From: Pleuronectes platessa
Lineage: Eukaryota > Chordata > Actinopteri > Pleuronectiformes > Pleuronectidae
Direction: 5' to 3'
NCBI RefSeq assembly: GCF_947347685.1
Contig: NC_070640.1
Span: 917,136 to 981,135 of the forward strand
DNA length: 64,000 nt
In this document: positions 1 to 10,413 of the stretch, in pieces
How the letters are laid out: every line of letters begins with the position of its first letter
How positions within the stretch are numbered: the stretch's first letter is position 1
Program-made: the position numbers and the translations under genes
Notes under the pieces: model-generated
Seen by the model: the letters and a program-made list of their open reading frames with translations, nothing else
Told to the model about the DNA's origin: nothing
The model's database searches: none

Positions 1-664
1 ACTGATGCCTCCGTATATCTGCTGAGATTTGGCTGAAGTCTTAGTCCAGCCTCCTTCAGTGTCAATCCATGGTTCACCACATGGTCCACTAGTGTTGCTC
101 GAATATCATTAGATAAATTTGGTCGTCTTATTCTTTGAACCTGTTCTCCCCCTGCTTCAGGTCTTCCTCTTCCTCTTCCTCCGCCTCTACCTCTACCTCT
201 GGCATGGCCTCCGCCTCTTCTCCTTCTCCTCCTCCTCCTCCTCCTCCTCCTCCTCCTCCTCCTCCTCCTCGAATTCCCCCTCTCACCCTCAGTCTTCTTC
301 CTCTTCTGACTCCTTCCATTTTGGTTGAAGCCAGGTGAACTCACTTGCTGCATTTTTATAGTGCTTAAACCTGATTGGTGTGTCTTCAATTAAGCAGTCA
401 TGTGTTTGTGCACCTGATGGCTGTGTTTAACCAATTGGCCCATAGGGGGGGTCATTTGACAGTCAGTGCTTTGGAATTGCAAGGAAGTGACATCATGATA
501 TCCTTCTGTGTTTAATGTATACAAGTGTGTTTAGTGTTTTGCAGATCACTGTGTGTATTGTTTTGCAAAAAGTGTGAAGCTGACATTGTGCTTAGTGTGG
601 TGCAGATCTGGGCCCTTGTTCTGCTCCTTGAGTGTAAGGTTGGATAATTGTGTAAAACTTTTGA
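1..664 (-). mobile_element. DNA transposon fragment (IS630/Tc1-like transposase N-terminus and terminal region)
   Basis: On the minus strand, from about 320 down to the window edge, one frame reads a long arginine-rich and RG-rich linker. It is followed by a helix-turn-helix-like stretch containing LVDHVVNHGLTLKEAGLRLQ and NLSRY. From memory this matches the N-terminal domain of an IS630/Tc1-like transposase family common in fish. The frame is open to the left edge, so the gene continues outside the window. Bases 340-664 look like the element's AT-rich terminal region, with repeats of the words 'gtgtttag' and 'ttttgcaa'. Its outer end appears to resume at 3962-3985, after the Rex3 insertion. 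Family assignment is from recall and the terminal inverted repeats were not checked. Confidence 0.5.
228..270. repeat. (CCT)n microsatellite
   Basis: An uninterrupted CCT/AGG trinucleotide run. On the minus strand it encodes part of the arginine-rich linker of the transposase fragment. Confidence 0.95.
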
Positions 665-706
665 ATTTAGTGTTTATCTCATCTCTCTCATCTCATCGTC
701 ATCCGC

Positions 707-2893
707 TTATCCGGGGTCGGGTCGCGGGGGGAGCAGCTCAAGCAGGGGGCCCCAGACTTCCCTTTCCCGGGCCACATTGACCAGCTCTGACGGGGGGATC
801 CCGAGGCGTTCCCAGGCCAGTGTTGAGATATAATCTCTCCACCTAGTCCTGGGTCTTCCCCGAGGTCTCCTCCCCACTGGACGTGCCTGAAACACCTCCC
901 AAGGGAGGCGCCCAGTGGGCATCCTTACCAGATGCCCGAACCACCTCAGCTGACTCCTTTCTAAGTAAAGGAGCAGCGGCTCTAATCCGAGTCCCTCACG
1001 GATGACTGAGCTTCTCACCCTATCTCTAAGGGAGACGCCAGCCACCCTTCTGAGAAAACTCATCTCGGCCGCTTGTACCCGCGATCTCGTCCTTTCGGTC
1101 ATCACCCAGCCCTCATGACCATAGGTGAGGATAGGAACGAGGATCGACCGGTAGATCGAGAGCTTTGCCTTGCGGCTCAGCTCTCTTTTCGTTACAACGG
1201 TGCGGTAAAGCGAACGCAATACCGCCCCCGCTGCTCCGATTCTCCGGCCAATCTCACGCTCCATAGTACCCTCACTCGCGAACAAGACCCCGAGGTACTT
1301 GAACTCCTTCACTTGGGCTAAGGACTCATTTCCTACCCGGAGTAAGCAATCCATCGGTTTCCTGCTAAGAGTCATGGCCTCAGATTTAGCGGTGCTGATC
1401 CTCATCCCATCCGCTTCACACTCGGCCGCCAGCCGATCCAGTGAGTGCTGAAGGTCACAAGCCGATGATCCAATGAGGACCACATCATCCGCAAAAAGCA
1501 GTGACGAGATCCTCAGACCACCGAACTGCAACCCCTCCCCACCACGACTACGCCTCGATATCCTGTCCATGTATATCACAAACAGGATTGGTGACAAGGC
1601 GCAGCCCTGGCGGAGACCAGCACCCACTGAGAACGAAACTGACTGGCTGCCGAGGACGCGAACACAGCTCTCGCTTTGGGAGTACAGGGATTGGATGGCC
1701 CTGAGGAGAGACCCCCTTACCCCATACTCCCGCAGCACCTCCCACAGTTTCTCCCGGGGGACCCGGTCATACGCCTTCTCCAGATCCACAAAACACAAGT
1801 GGACCGGATGGGCATACTCCCAGGCCCCCTCCAGGATCCTTGCGAGAGTGAAGAGCTGGTCCGTAGTTCCACGTCCGGGGCGAAAACCGCATTGTTCCTC
1901 TTCAATCTGAGGTTCGACGATCGTCCGAACCCTCCTTTCCAGCACCTTGGAGTAGACTTTACCAGGGAGGCTGAGAAGTGTGATACCCCGATAATTGGTA
2001 CACACTCTCTGGTCCCCCTTTTTGAACAGGGGAACCACCACCCCGGTTTGCCACTCCTTTGGCACTGTACCCGACTCCCACGCGATGTTGAATAGGCGTG
2101 TCAACCATGACAGCCCCTCAACACCCAGAGCCTTTAGCATTTCTGGCTGGATCTCATCAATCCCTGGGGCTTTGCCACGTCGGAGATGTTTGACTACCTC
2201 AGTGACCTCCACCAGGGAAATTGACGACGAAACACCATCAACCTCGAGCTCTGCCTCCAACATAGAGGGCGTGTTATTCGGATTCAGGAGTTCCTCAAAG
2301 TGTTCCTTCCAACGTCCGACGACCTCCTCAGTTGAGGTCAACAGAGTCCCATCCTTACTGTACACAGCTTGGATGGTTCCCCGTTTCCCCCTCCTGAGGT
2401 GCCGGATAGTCTTCCAGAAACACTTTGGTGCCGACCGAAAGTCCTTCTCCATGACCTCTCCGAACTTCTCCCACACCCGCTGCTTAGCCTCCGACACGGC
2501 AGCAGCTGCAGCCCTTCGGGCCTGTTGGTACCCTGCGACCGAGTCAGGAGTCCTCCAGGATATCATATCCCGGAAGGCCTCCTTCTTCAATCGGACGGCT
2601 TCCCTGACCACCGGTGTCCACCACGGTGTCCGAGGGTTACCGCCCCTTGAGGAACCTAAGACCCTGAGGCCACAGCTAGCCACCGCAGCTTCAGCAATGG
2701 AGGCTTTGAACACCGCCCACTCCGGCTCAATGTCCCCAACCTCCACAGGAATGCCAGAAAAACTCCGCCGGAGGTGTGAGTTGAAGATACCTAGGACGGG
2801 GGCCTCCTCCAGACGTTCCCAGTTCACCCGCACTACTCGTTTGGGCTTACCAGGTCTATCCGGAAATTTCCCCCATTCCCTGATCCAACTCAC
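707..2893 (-). pseudogene. Rex3 reverse transcriptase domain (open 728-codon frame, no own start)
   Basis: The RNA-directed DNA polymerase and C-terminal domain of the Rex3 LINE. Motifs in order include GKAPGIDEIQPEML, GVVVPLFKKGD, NYRGITLLS, QCGFRPGRGTTDQLF, a VDLEKAYDRVPR motif and the catalytic LLFADDVVLIG motif. A C-terminal RWFGHLVRM region with a basic PRGRPRTRW segment follows. The frame is free of stops for 728 codons, which suggests a fairly young copy. It has no genuine start of its own: it is the downstream half of one polyprotein, cut off from its endonuclease half by the nested LINE at 2920-3415. Confidence 0.85.
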
Positions 2894-2919
2894 AACCAGA
2901 TGGTGGTCGGTTGACAGCG

Positions 2920-3415
2920 GGTATATTTATAAAACAATCATTGGGCTACTGCCAGTCTATCTCTCCTCTCTCATCAGCTGGAACTGTAGTACCCACAATA
3001 CCCGCTCCCAGAGCTGGCTTTCACTATATCTGCCGCGTGTTAGGTCTAACTTGGGGAAGACAGCCTTCTGTTTTAAAGCACCATACATTTGGAATGAGGT
3101 CCAAAAATCTTTAAAGTTGTCCTCATTTGTCTCATTGACGGAGTTCTCAAGTCTGGTCTCATGTACAGCTGACTTCTCCTGCATTGATTGTAACTACTAG
3201 TTGACTTGGCCATATTATTTTATACTGACGAATTGTTTTATACCTTGTATTACTGTATATATATATATATGCATATTTATTTCATTCTTATTTATTCAAT
3301 GTATTAACTCTTCTATGTATCAACTCTTTATTGTACCCTCGGCACCATTGAAAATGAGGGTCTTATCCCTCAATGTGTTTTCCGAGGTCTAAATAAAATA
3401 TTCAATCAATCAATC
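2920..3415 (+). mobile_element. Nested L2-like LINE 3' end inside Rex3
   Basis: This segment interrupts the Rex3 frame between the endonuclease and reverse transcriptase parts. On the plus strand it encodes a typical LINE reverse transcriptase C-terminus (words NLGKTAFCFKAPYIWNEVQ), ending in a stop near 3198-3200. A short AT-rich 3' UTR follows, then AATAAA and a (TCAA)n tail at about 3395-3415. Only the 3' end is present, which is usual for LINE insertions. The flanking duplication is very short (about CAG), so the exact boundary is uncertain by a few bases. Confidence 0.75.
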
Positions 3416-3933
3416 AGTTCCGCCCCTCTCTTTACCCGAGTGTCCAAAACATGCGGCCTCAGATCAGATGACAAAATCACAAAATCGATCATTGATCTTC
3501 GGCCTAGGGTACTCTGGTACCAGGTACACTTATGAGCACCCTTATGTTCGAACATGGTGTTTGTTATGGATAATCCATGACTAGCACAGAAGTCCAATAA
3601 CAAACGACCGCTTGGGTTCAGATCAGGGAGGCCGTTCCTCCCCACCACGCCTCTCCAGGTATCTCCATCGTTGCCCACGTGGGCGTTGAAGTCACCCAGC
3701 AGAACTACGGAGTCCCCTACTGGAGCCCCATGCAGGACTCCATTCAGGGTCTCCAAGAAGGCCGAGTACTCTGAGCTGCTGTTTGGTGCATACGCACAAA
3801 CAACAGTCAGAGTTTTCCCCCCTACAACCCTTAGGCGCAGGGAGGCGACCCTCTCGTCTACCGGGGTAAACTCCAACACCGCGGCGCTCAGCCGGGGATT
3901 TATGAGTATCCCCACACCCGCCCGGCACCTCAC
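3406..3933 (-). pseudogene. Rex3 endonuclease domain fragment
   Basis: The C-terminal half of an apurinic/apyrimidinic-type endonuclease domain, which nicks target DNA for LINE insertion. Visible family motifs are LTVVCAYAPNS, VVLLGDFNAHVGND and SMIDFVILSSDLR. The frame then runs into the nested LINE and stops. The N-terminal half of the domain is missing because the element is 5'-truncated near 3948. Confidence 0.85.
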
Positions 3934-3999
3934 GCCCTTTGCAACTCCATTTAGTGTTTATGCAATCGTAAAAAACTGTAATACTTAACTAATAAAACC

Positions 4000-4740
4000 T
4001 AAAACAAATCATCAGTTTTTCCCTTTAAAGCGTCACTGGGTCACTGTAAAGGCCTACCTACCACAAAAGGACCTAGAGACAATAATACATGCATTCATAA
4101 CCTCCTGTCTGGATTACTGTAATTCCTTGTATATAGGCTTAGACAAAGCTAGGACAAAACACAGAACCATATCACCTCCATGCTGCGCCTCCTACACTGG
4201 CTTCCTGTCCGTCACAGCATCATTTTAAAATCTTACTTTTAACTTTTAAATCTCTTCACAGAATGCCACCGTCTGATTTATCAGAACTTCTTATTATACA
4301 CACTCCAGTTAGAGAACTGAGATCAGCTGCTCAACTTCTCCTCGACAAACCGCAGACAAACTAGTAACAAGAGGAGATCGAACCTGTGAACAACAACCAC
4401 TTCACATCTGCCTCTTTTTTAACACTATTAAAAATCATTATTAAAAACGCACCTGTTCTCTCAGGCTTTCCATTGAGTGTGTTTCACTGCAGCTGATTTC
4501 ATTTTTCTTATCATATTTTTATATTTTATTTTGTTCTATTATTTTTTTATTATTATTATTCTTATATATTTGTATTTTTATTTTACATTATTAATTGTAT
4601 GTTATTAGTATTACTTGAACTTGAGTGTATTAGGTTGTAACTGTCCTTTGGCCGTGTCACTCATCCTGTACAGCACGTTGGTCAACCAAGTTGTTCTAAA
4701 TGTGCTATACAAATAAAATTGACATTGACTGTAACTGATG
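4000..4740 (+). mobile_element. Degenerate CR1/L2-type LINE 3' part
   Basis: Plus-strand remnant of a LINE. At about 4072-4143 it reads DLETIIHAFITSCLDYCNSL, a conserved stretch downstream of the catalytic region, then RLLHWLPVRHSI-like sequence at about 4180-4215. Frameshifts are present. The 3' end has a region rich in 'ttattattatt', the word 'tgctatacaaataaaattgaca' region, and a short TTGACA tail at about 4720-4735. From about 4445 on, this tail is part of the receptor tandem unit and reappears four more times. The clade is inferred from recall. Confidence 0.7.
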
Positions 4741-5133
4741 AACAGCGCCCCCTGCAGCCACACATGGTGAACTGGTCACTGTGTGTGATGAAGTGAATCA
4801 ATGTGTTGACCGTGTCGTGGTTATTACCCATGATCCTCTGCTTCCTGAACCTGAAGAGCTGCTGCTGTAACTAATCCACCAAACTGTTCAGAACTCTTCA
4901 TGTTTCACAGTTTCCTGCTGAATACTGGAGATAAACTCTGGTTGTTAATAACTTCAGAGTGTTTTTAACTGATCTGAGTTCAGCTTCACTCTTCAGCTGC
5001 AGCTGGTTGTGTCTGTGACTCTCAGTCAGTTGTTCTCTCAGGAGATGGAACCCACTCAGCAGAGTCACAGAGAACAGACGCTCAGGGAGAGAAGGAGGAA
5101 ACTTTCTCTTGTTCACACTCACACATCAGACTC
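4727..5133 (+). repeat. Dispersed repeat forming the receptor upstream region
   Basis: This segment of unit 1 (repeated in all units) is also found outside the array. 23161-23459 matches 4830-5133 on the same strand. 54788-55070 matches about 4727-5005 in reverse orientation. It is therefore an interspersed element rather than receptor-specific DNA. No coding motif is recognised, and a non-autonomous transposon or SINE-like origin is possible. Confidence 0.75.
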
Positions 5134-5242
5134 ACTTCATCCAGCTGCTGCTTTCAGGTGAAGAAGTTTCAACCTGAACTCTGAAGTTGTTCAGGTTAAT
5201 TCCCAGATGATCCGAGTTTCCTGCCCCTGGTGACGACTTCTC

Positions 5243-5249
5243 TATAAAA
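5243..5249 (+). promoter_or_regulatory. TATA box, odorant receptor copy 1
   Basis: TATAAAA lies about 210 bp upstream of the coding start. It is conserved at the same offset in every unit: 7716-7722, 10203-10209, 12691-12697 and 15174-15180. A 5'-UTR exon is expected just downstream, because a splice acceptor (tgtttgcag) immediately precedes the coding exon. Confidence 0.6.
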
Positions 5250-5453
5250 GTGAATCCAGCTCCCGGCTTCAGCAGAAGTTGGTTCTCTCGGTGTTTGATC
5301 ACTTCACAGAAACTGAAGGTTCATCTGTTTTCATGTTGTCTCATTTAAATCCTCTTTCATTTCTAATGTTTTTCCTGATTCAGGGTCTGCAGTTAGAACT
5401 CTGTTTATTTAAACTATGTGAGAACTGATCCGTGAGCTTCTGTTTGCAGGTTG

Positions 5454-6389
5454 ATGGAAAACTTCACGTTGAACAGCGACACCCTGCAGCTGGAGGGGTT
5501 AAAGGTCACCCAGGTTTCTGTCTACCCTGTCTTCTTCTTCTTCTTCCTCTCCTACATCCTCATCATCTTAGCAAACCTCGGCATCCTGGTGCTGATTTTC
5601 ATAGATAAGAACCTTCACCAGCCCATGTACCTGCTCTTCTGTAACCTGCCCGTCAATGACATCGTGGGAAACTCCATCATGTTGCCCCGGCTGCTGTCGG
5701 ACATCCTGCGTCCGCCCTCCGAGCGCCTCATCAGCTACTACGAGTGTGTGCTGCAGGCGTTCACCACGCACATGTTCGGCACCACCTCTCACACCATCCT
5801 GATGATCATGGCCTTTGACAGATACGTGGCCATCTGTAATCCTCTGCGTTACGCCGCCATCATGACCAGCAACATGGTGGTCAAGCTGACTGTGTCTGCC
5901 TGGGGCGTGGCCTTTGTTCTGGTGGGGATTCTGCTGGGTTTGACCATAAGACTGAACCGATGCAGGACTCTGATCACGAACCCGTTCTGTGACAACGCCT
6001 CGCTGTTCAAACTCTCCTGTGAGAGTGTGTTTATTAATAACATCTACGGCCTCACGTTCACCGTGGTCCTGTTCTCAGCTTCTATCGGCAGCATAGTTCT
6101 CACCTACGCTAAGATCACAGTCGTGTGTGTGACCAGTAAGAACCAGTCTCTGAACAGTAAGGCCCTGAAGACCTGCAGCACTCACCTGTGTCTGTACCTG
6201 ATCATGATCTTTAGTGGAATGATTATAATTACTCTGCATCGCTTCCCTCAGTACTCGGACTACAGGAAGCTGTCGGCCATTCTGTTCCACGTCATCCCCG
6301 GCAGCTTGAACCCGCTCATCTACGGAATCCAGTCCAGAGAGATACGAACGTTTCTGTCTAAACTGATTCACTCCAGAAAAGTCTCATAA
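5454..6389 (+). CDS. Odorant receptor, tandem copy 1 (311 aa, intact)
   Basis: A seven-helix G-protein-coupled odorant receptor, expected in the cilia membrane of olfactory neurons and coupled to Golf. The frame starts at the ATG at 5454, three bases after an in-frame TTG. An NFT glycosylation site lies at the N-terminus. Family marks are HQPMYLLFCNL (loop 1/helix 2), MAFDRYVAICNPLRY (end of helix 3), KALKTCSTHL (before helix 6) and NPLIYGI (helix 7). The length is normal for the family. A polypyrimidine tract with tgtttgcag at 5441-5449 indicates a 5'-UTR intron, so the coding part is one exon. Copy 1 differs from the others at the start of helix 3 (TTHMFGTTSHT) and in helix 6 (CLYLIMIFSGMIII). 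AATAAA signals lie at 6505 and 6536. The subfamily was not assigned. Confidence 0.93.
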   Translation: MENFTLNSDTLQLEGLKVTQVSVYPVFFFFFLSYILIILANLGILVLIFIDKNLHQPMYLLFCNLPVNDIVGNSIMLPRLLSDILRPPSERLISYYECVLQAFTTHMFGTTSHTILMIMAFDRYVAICNPLRYAAIMTSNMVVKLTVSAWGVAFVLVGILLGLTIRLNRCRTLITNPFCDNASLFKLSCESVFINNIYGLTFTVVLFSASIGSIVLTYAKITVVCVTSKNQSLNSKALKTCSTHLCLYLIMIFSGMIIITLHRFPQYSDYRKLSAILFHVIPGSLNPLIYGIQSREIRTFLSKLIHSRKVS

Positions 6390-7715
6390 TTCTCACATAA
6401 ACACAGTGAAGTTTAAAACATATTATTTAGAGGAAACATGGGTCTTCTCTGTTTTTATCTTTTCATCAGTGAACCTCTTTTTTTAAGTAATAATGAATCA
6501 GGAAAATAAATGATAAAGATTTTTAGTTTTTAATCAATAAAGTAAATATCATTCTCATTGTTTTACTGAGAAACTGCAGATTCAGTCTTTATTGAAGTAA
6601 ATGTTTCAAAATGTACATTACATTACATTGTACTTATATGATGTATAGACAATAAATATCTGAAAACATTGACATTTATTATTATTACTGTTATAATTAT
6701 CAACAAGTACCAGCAGTGTGAAAGTATAATAATATTGTCATGTCTTCACACCTCGACTCTTATTAAACTTCTAATCATGTTTGTGTCTCCACCTCGTCCA
6801 CCTGATTAATTTCATTCTGATTCTAAAGCAGCAGCTTGTGATCGTTGAAGTGTGTGTGTGTGTGTGTGTGTGTGAATTTGTGTGTGTGTGTGTGTGTGTC
6901 TGCTCACTGATCCTGTAGAAACGCACCTGTTCTCTCAGGCTTTCCATTGAGTGTGTTTCACTGCAGCTGATTTCATTTTTCTTATCATATTTTTATATTT
7001 TATTTTGTTCTATTATTTTTTTATTATTATTATTCTTATATATTTGTATTTTTATTTTACATTATTAATTGTATGTTATTAGTATTACTTGAACTTGAGT
7101 GTATTAGGTTGTAACTGTCCTTTGGCCGTGTCACTCATCCTGTACAGCACGTTGGTCAACCAAGTTGTTCTAAATGTGCTATACAAATAAAATTGACATT
7201 GACTGTAACTGATGAACAGCGCCCCCTGCAGCCACACATGGTGAACTGGTCACTGTGTGTGATGAAGTGAATCAATGTGTTGACCGTGTCGTGGTTATTA
7301 CCCATGATCCTCTGCTTCCTGAACCTGAAGAGCTGCTGCTGTAACTAATCCACCAAACTGTTCAGAACTCTTCATGTTTCACAGTTTCCTGCTGAATACT
7401 GGAGATAAACTCTGGTTGTTAATAACTTCAGAGTGTTTGAACTGATCTGAGTTCAGCTTCACTCTTCAGCTGCAGCTGGTTGTGTCTGTGACTCTCAGTC
7501 AGTTGTTCTCTCAGGAGATGGAACCCACTCAGCAGAGTCACAGAGAACAGACGCTCAGGGAGAGAAGGAGGAAACTTTCTCTTGTTCACACTCACACATC
7601 AGACTCACTTCATCCAGCTGCTGCTTTCAGGTGAAGAAGTTTAAACCTGAACTCTGAAGTTGTTCAGGTTAATTCCCAGATGATTCGAGTTTCCTGCCCC
7701 TGGTGACGACTTCTC

Positions 7716-7722
7716 TATAAAA
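7716..7722 (+). promoter_or_regulatory. TATA box, odorant receptor copy 2
   Basis: TATAAAA at the same offset from the coding start as in copy 1. Confidence 0.6.
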
Positions 7723-7926
7723 GTGAATCCAGCTCCCGGCTTCAGCAGAAGTTGGTTCTCTCCGTGTTTGATCACTTCACAGAAACTGAAGGTTCATCTG
7801 TTTTCATGTTGTCTCATTTAAATCCTCTTTCATTTCTAATGTTTTTCCTGATTCAGGGTCTGCAGTTAGAACTCTGTTTATTTAAACTATGTGAGAACTG
7901 ATCCGTGAGCTTCTGTTTGCAGGTTG

Positions 7927-8862
7927 ATGGAAAACTTCACGTTGAACAGCGACACCCTGCAGCTGGAGGGGTTAAAGGTCACCCAGGTTTCTGTCTACCC
8001 TGTCTTCTTCTTCTTCTTCCTCTCCTACATCCTCATCATCTTAGCAAACCTCGGCATCCTGGTGCTGATTTTCATAGATAATAACCTTCACCAGCCCATG
8101 TACCTGCTCTTCTGTAACCTGCCCGTCAATGACATCGTGGGAAACTCCATCATGTTGCCCCGGCTGCTGTCGGATATCCTGCGTCCGCCCTCCGAGCGCC
8201 TCATCAGCTACTACGAGTGTGTGCTGCAGGCGTTCACCTCGCACATCTACGGCACCACCTGTCACACCATCCTGATGATCATGGCCTTTGACAGATACGT
8301 GGCCATCTGTAATCCTCTGCGTTACGCCGCCATCATGACCAGCAACATGGTGGTCAAGCTGACTGTGTCTGCCTGGGGCGTGGCCTTTGTTCTGGTGGGG
8401 ATTCTGCTGGGTTTGACCATAAGACTGAACCGATGCAGGACTCTGATCATGAATCCTTACTGTGACAACGCCTCGCTGTTCAAACTCTCCTGTGAGAGTG
8501 TGTTTATTAATAACATCTACGGCCTCACGTTCACCGTGGTCCTGCTCTCAGCTTCTATCGGCAGCATAGTTCTCACCTACGCTAAGATCACAGTCCTGTG
8601 TGTGACCAGTAAGAACCAGTCTCTGAACAGTAAGGCCCTGAAGACCTGCAGCACTCACCTGATGGTGTATATGATCATGATCTTTAGTGGAATGTCTTTT
8701 ATTACTCTGCATCGCTTCCCTCAGTACTCGGACTACAGGAAGCTGTCGGCCATTCTGTTCCACGTCATCCCCGGCAGCTTGAACCCGCTCATCTACGGAA
8801 TCCAGTCCAGAGAGATACGAACGTTTCTGTCTAAACTGATTCACTCCAGAAAAGTCTCATAA
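7927..8862 (+). CDS. Odorant receptor, tandem copy 2 (311 aa, intact)
   Basis: A paralogue of copy 1 with the same signature motifs and the same acceptor (tgtttgcag) just upstream. Compared with copy 1 it reads SHIYGTTCHT at the start of helix 3, MNPYC in extracellular loop 2, LLSAS in helix 5 and MVYMIMIFSGMSFI in helix 6. It has IDNNLHQ where the other copies have IDKNLHQ, a single-codon change; otherwise the protein equals copy 3. The third-helix and sixth-helix differences face the usual ligand pocket, so copies 1 and 2 may differ in odorant tuning (inference). Confidence 0.93.
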   Translation: MENFTLNSDTLQLEGLKVTQVSVYPVFFFFFLSYILIILANLGILVLIFIDNNLHQPMYLLFCNLPVNDIVGNSIMLPRLLSDILRPPSERLISYYECVLQAFTSHIYGTTCHTILMIMAFDRYVAICNPLRYAAIMTSNMVVKLTVSAWGVAFVLVGILLGLTIRLNRCRTLIMNPYCDNASLFKLSCESVFINNIYGLTFTVVLLSASIGSIVLTYAKITVLCVTSKNQSLNSKALKTCSTHLMVYMIMIFSGMSFITLHRFPQYSDYRKLSAILFHVIPGSLNPLIYGIQSREIRTFLSKLIHSRKVS

Positions 8863-9320
8863 TTCTCACATAAACACAGTGAAGTTTAAAACATATTATT
8901 TAGAGGAAACATGGGTCTTCTCTGTTTTTATCTTTTCATCGGTGAACCTCTTTTTTTAAGTAATAATGAATCAGGAAAATAAATGATAAAGATTTTTAGT
9001 TTTTAATCAATAAAGTAAATATCATTCTCATTGTTTTACTGAGAAACTGCAGATTCAGTCTTTATTGAAGTAAATGTTTTAAAATGTACATTACATTACA
9101 TTGTACTTATATGATGTATAGACAATAAATATCTGAAAACATTGACATTTATTATTATTACTGTTATAATTATCAACAAGTACCAGCAGTGTGAAAGTAT
9201 AATAATATTGTCATGTCTTCACACCTCGACTCTTATTAAACTTCTAATCATGTTTGTGTCTCCACCTCGTCCATCTGATTAATTTCATTCTGATTCTAAA
9301 GCAACAGCTTGTGATCGTTG

Positions 9321-9364
<44 letters not shown>

Positions 9365-10202
9365 TTGTGTGTGTGTGTGTGTGTGTCTGCTCACTGATCC
9401 TGTAGAAACGCACCTGTTCTCTCAGGCTTTCCATTGAGTGTGTTTCACTGCAGCTGATTTCATTTTTCTTATCATATTTTTATATTTTATTTTGTTCTAT
9501 TATTTTTTTATTATTATTATTCTTATATATTTTTATTTTTATTTTACATTATTAATTGTATGTTATTAGTATTACTTGAACTTGAATGTATTAGGTTGTA
9601 ACTGTCCTTTGGCCGTGTCACTCATCCTGTACAGCACGTTGGTCAACCAAGTTGTTCTAAATGTGCTATACAAATAAAATTGACATTGACTGTAACTGAT
9701 GAACAGCGCCCCCTGCAGCCACACATGGTGAACTGGTCACTGTGTGTGATGAAGTGAATCAATGTGTTGACCGTGTCGTGGTTATTACCCATGATCCTCT
9801 GCTTCCTGAACCTGAAGAGCTGCTGCTGTAACAAATCCACCAAACTGTTCAGAACTCTTCATGTTTCACAGTTTCCTGCTGAATACTGGAGATAAACTCT
9901 GGTTGTTAATAACTTCAGAGTGTTTGAACTGATCTGAGTTCAGCTTCACTCTTCAGCTGCAGCTGGTTGTGTCTGTGACTCTCAGTCAGTTGTTCTCTCA
10001 GGAGATGGAACCCACTCAGCAGAGTCACAGAGAACAGACGCTCAGGGAGAGAAGGAGGAAACTTTCTCTTGTTCACACTCACACATCAGACTCACTTCAT
10101 CCAGCTGCTGCTTTCAGGTGAAGAAGTTTCAACCTGAACTCTGAAGTTGTTCAGGTTAATTCCCAGATGATCCGAGTTTCCTGCCCCTGGTGACGACTTC
10201 TC

Positions 10203-10209
10203 TATAAAA
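10203..10209 (+). promoter_or_regulatory. TATA box, odorant receptor copy 3
   Basis: TATAAAA at the conserved offset. Confidence 0.6.
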
Positions 10210-10413
10210 GTGAATCCAGCTCCCGGCTTCAGCAGAAGTTGGTTCTCTCGGTGTTTGATAACTTCACAGAAACTGAAGGTTCATCTGTTTTCATGTTGTC
10301 TCATTTAAATCCTCTTTCATTTCTAATGTTTTTCCTGATTCAGGGTCTGCAGTTAGAACTCTGTTTATTTAAACTATGTGAGAACTGATCCGTGAGCTTC
10401 TGTTTGCAGGTTG

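Larger units (their letters stand above)
678..3948 (-). mobile_element. Rex3 (RTE-clade) LINE, 5'-truncated, interrupted by a nested LINE
   Basis: A minus-strand non-LTR retrotransposon containing an apurinic endonuclease part (3406-3933) and a reverse transcriptase part (707-2893). Its low-coordinate end is the element's 3' end and carries a GATG/GATGA-rich tail at about 678-706. The 13-bp word ATTTAGTGTTTAT occurs at 665-677 and again at 3949-3961, exactly flanking the element; this is a target-site duplication. The sites that standard Rex3 PCR primers target (remembered) are recognisable near 1590-1615 and 2036-2055. The element starts inside the endonuclease domain, so it is 5'-truncated. 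An insertion of about 0.5 kb (2920-3415) splits it, so it cannot be autonomous. Confidence 0.88.

Noticed and set aside
1995..3200. 401-codon plus-strand open frame
   Set aside because: It is mostly antisense to the Rex3 polymerase. Only its last part (about 2930-3200) is real, as the nested LINE C-terminus.
5568..6371. Minus-strand frames inside each receptor gene
   Set aside because: Shadow frames recurring in every unit only because the unit is duplicated; no family resemblance.
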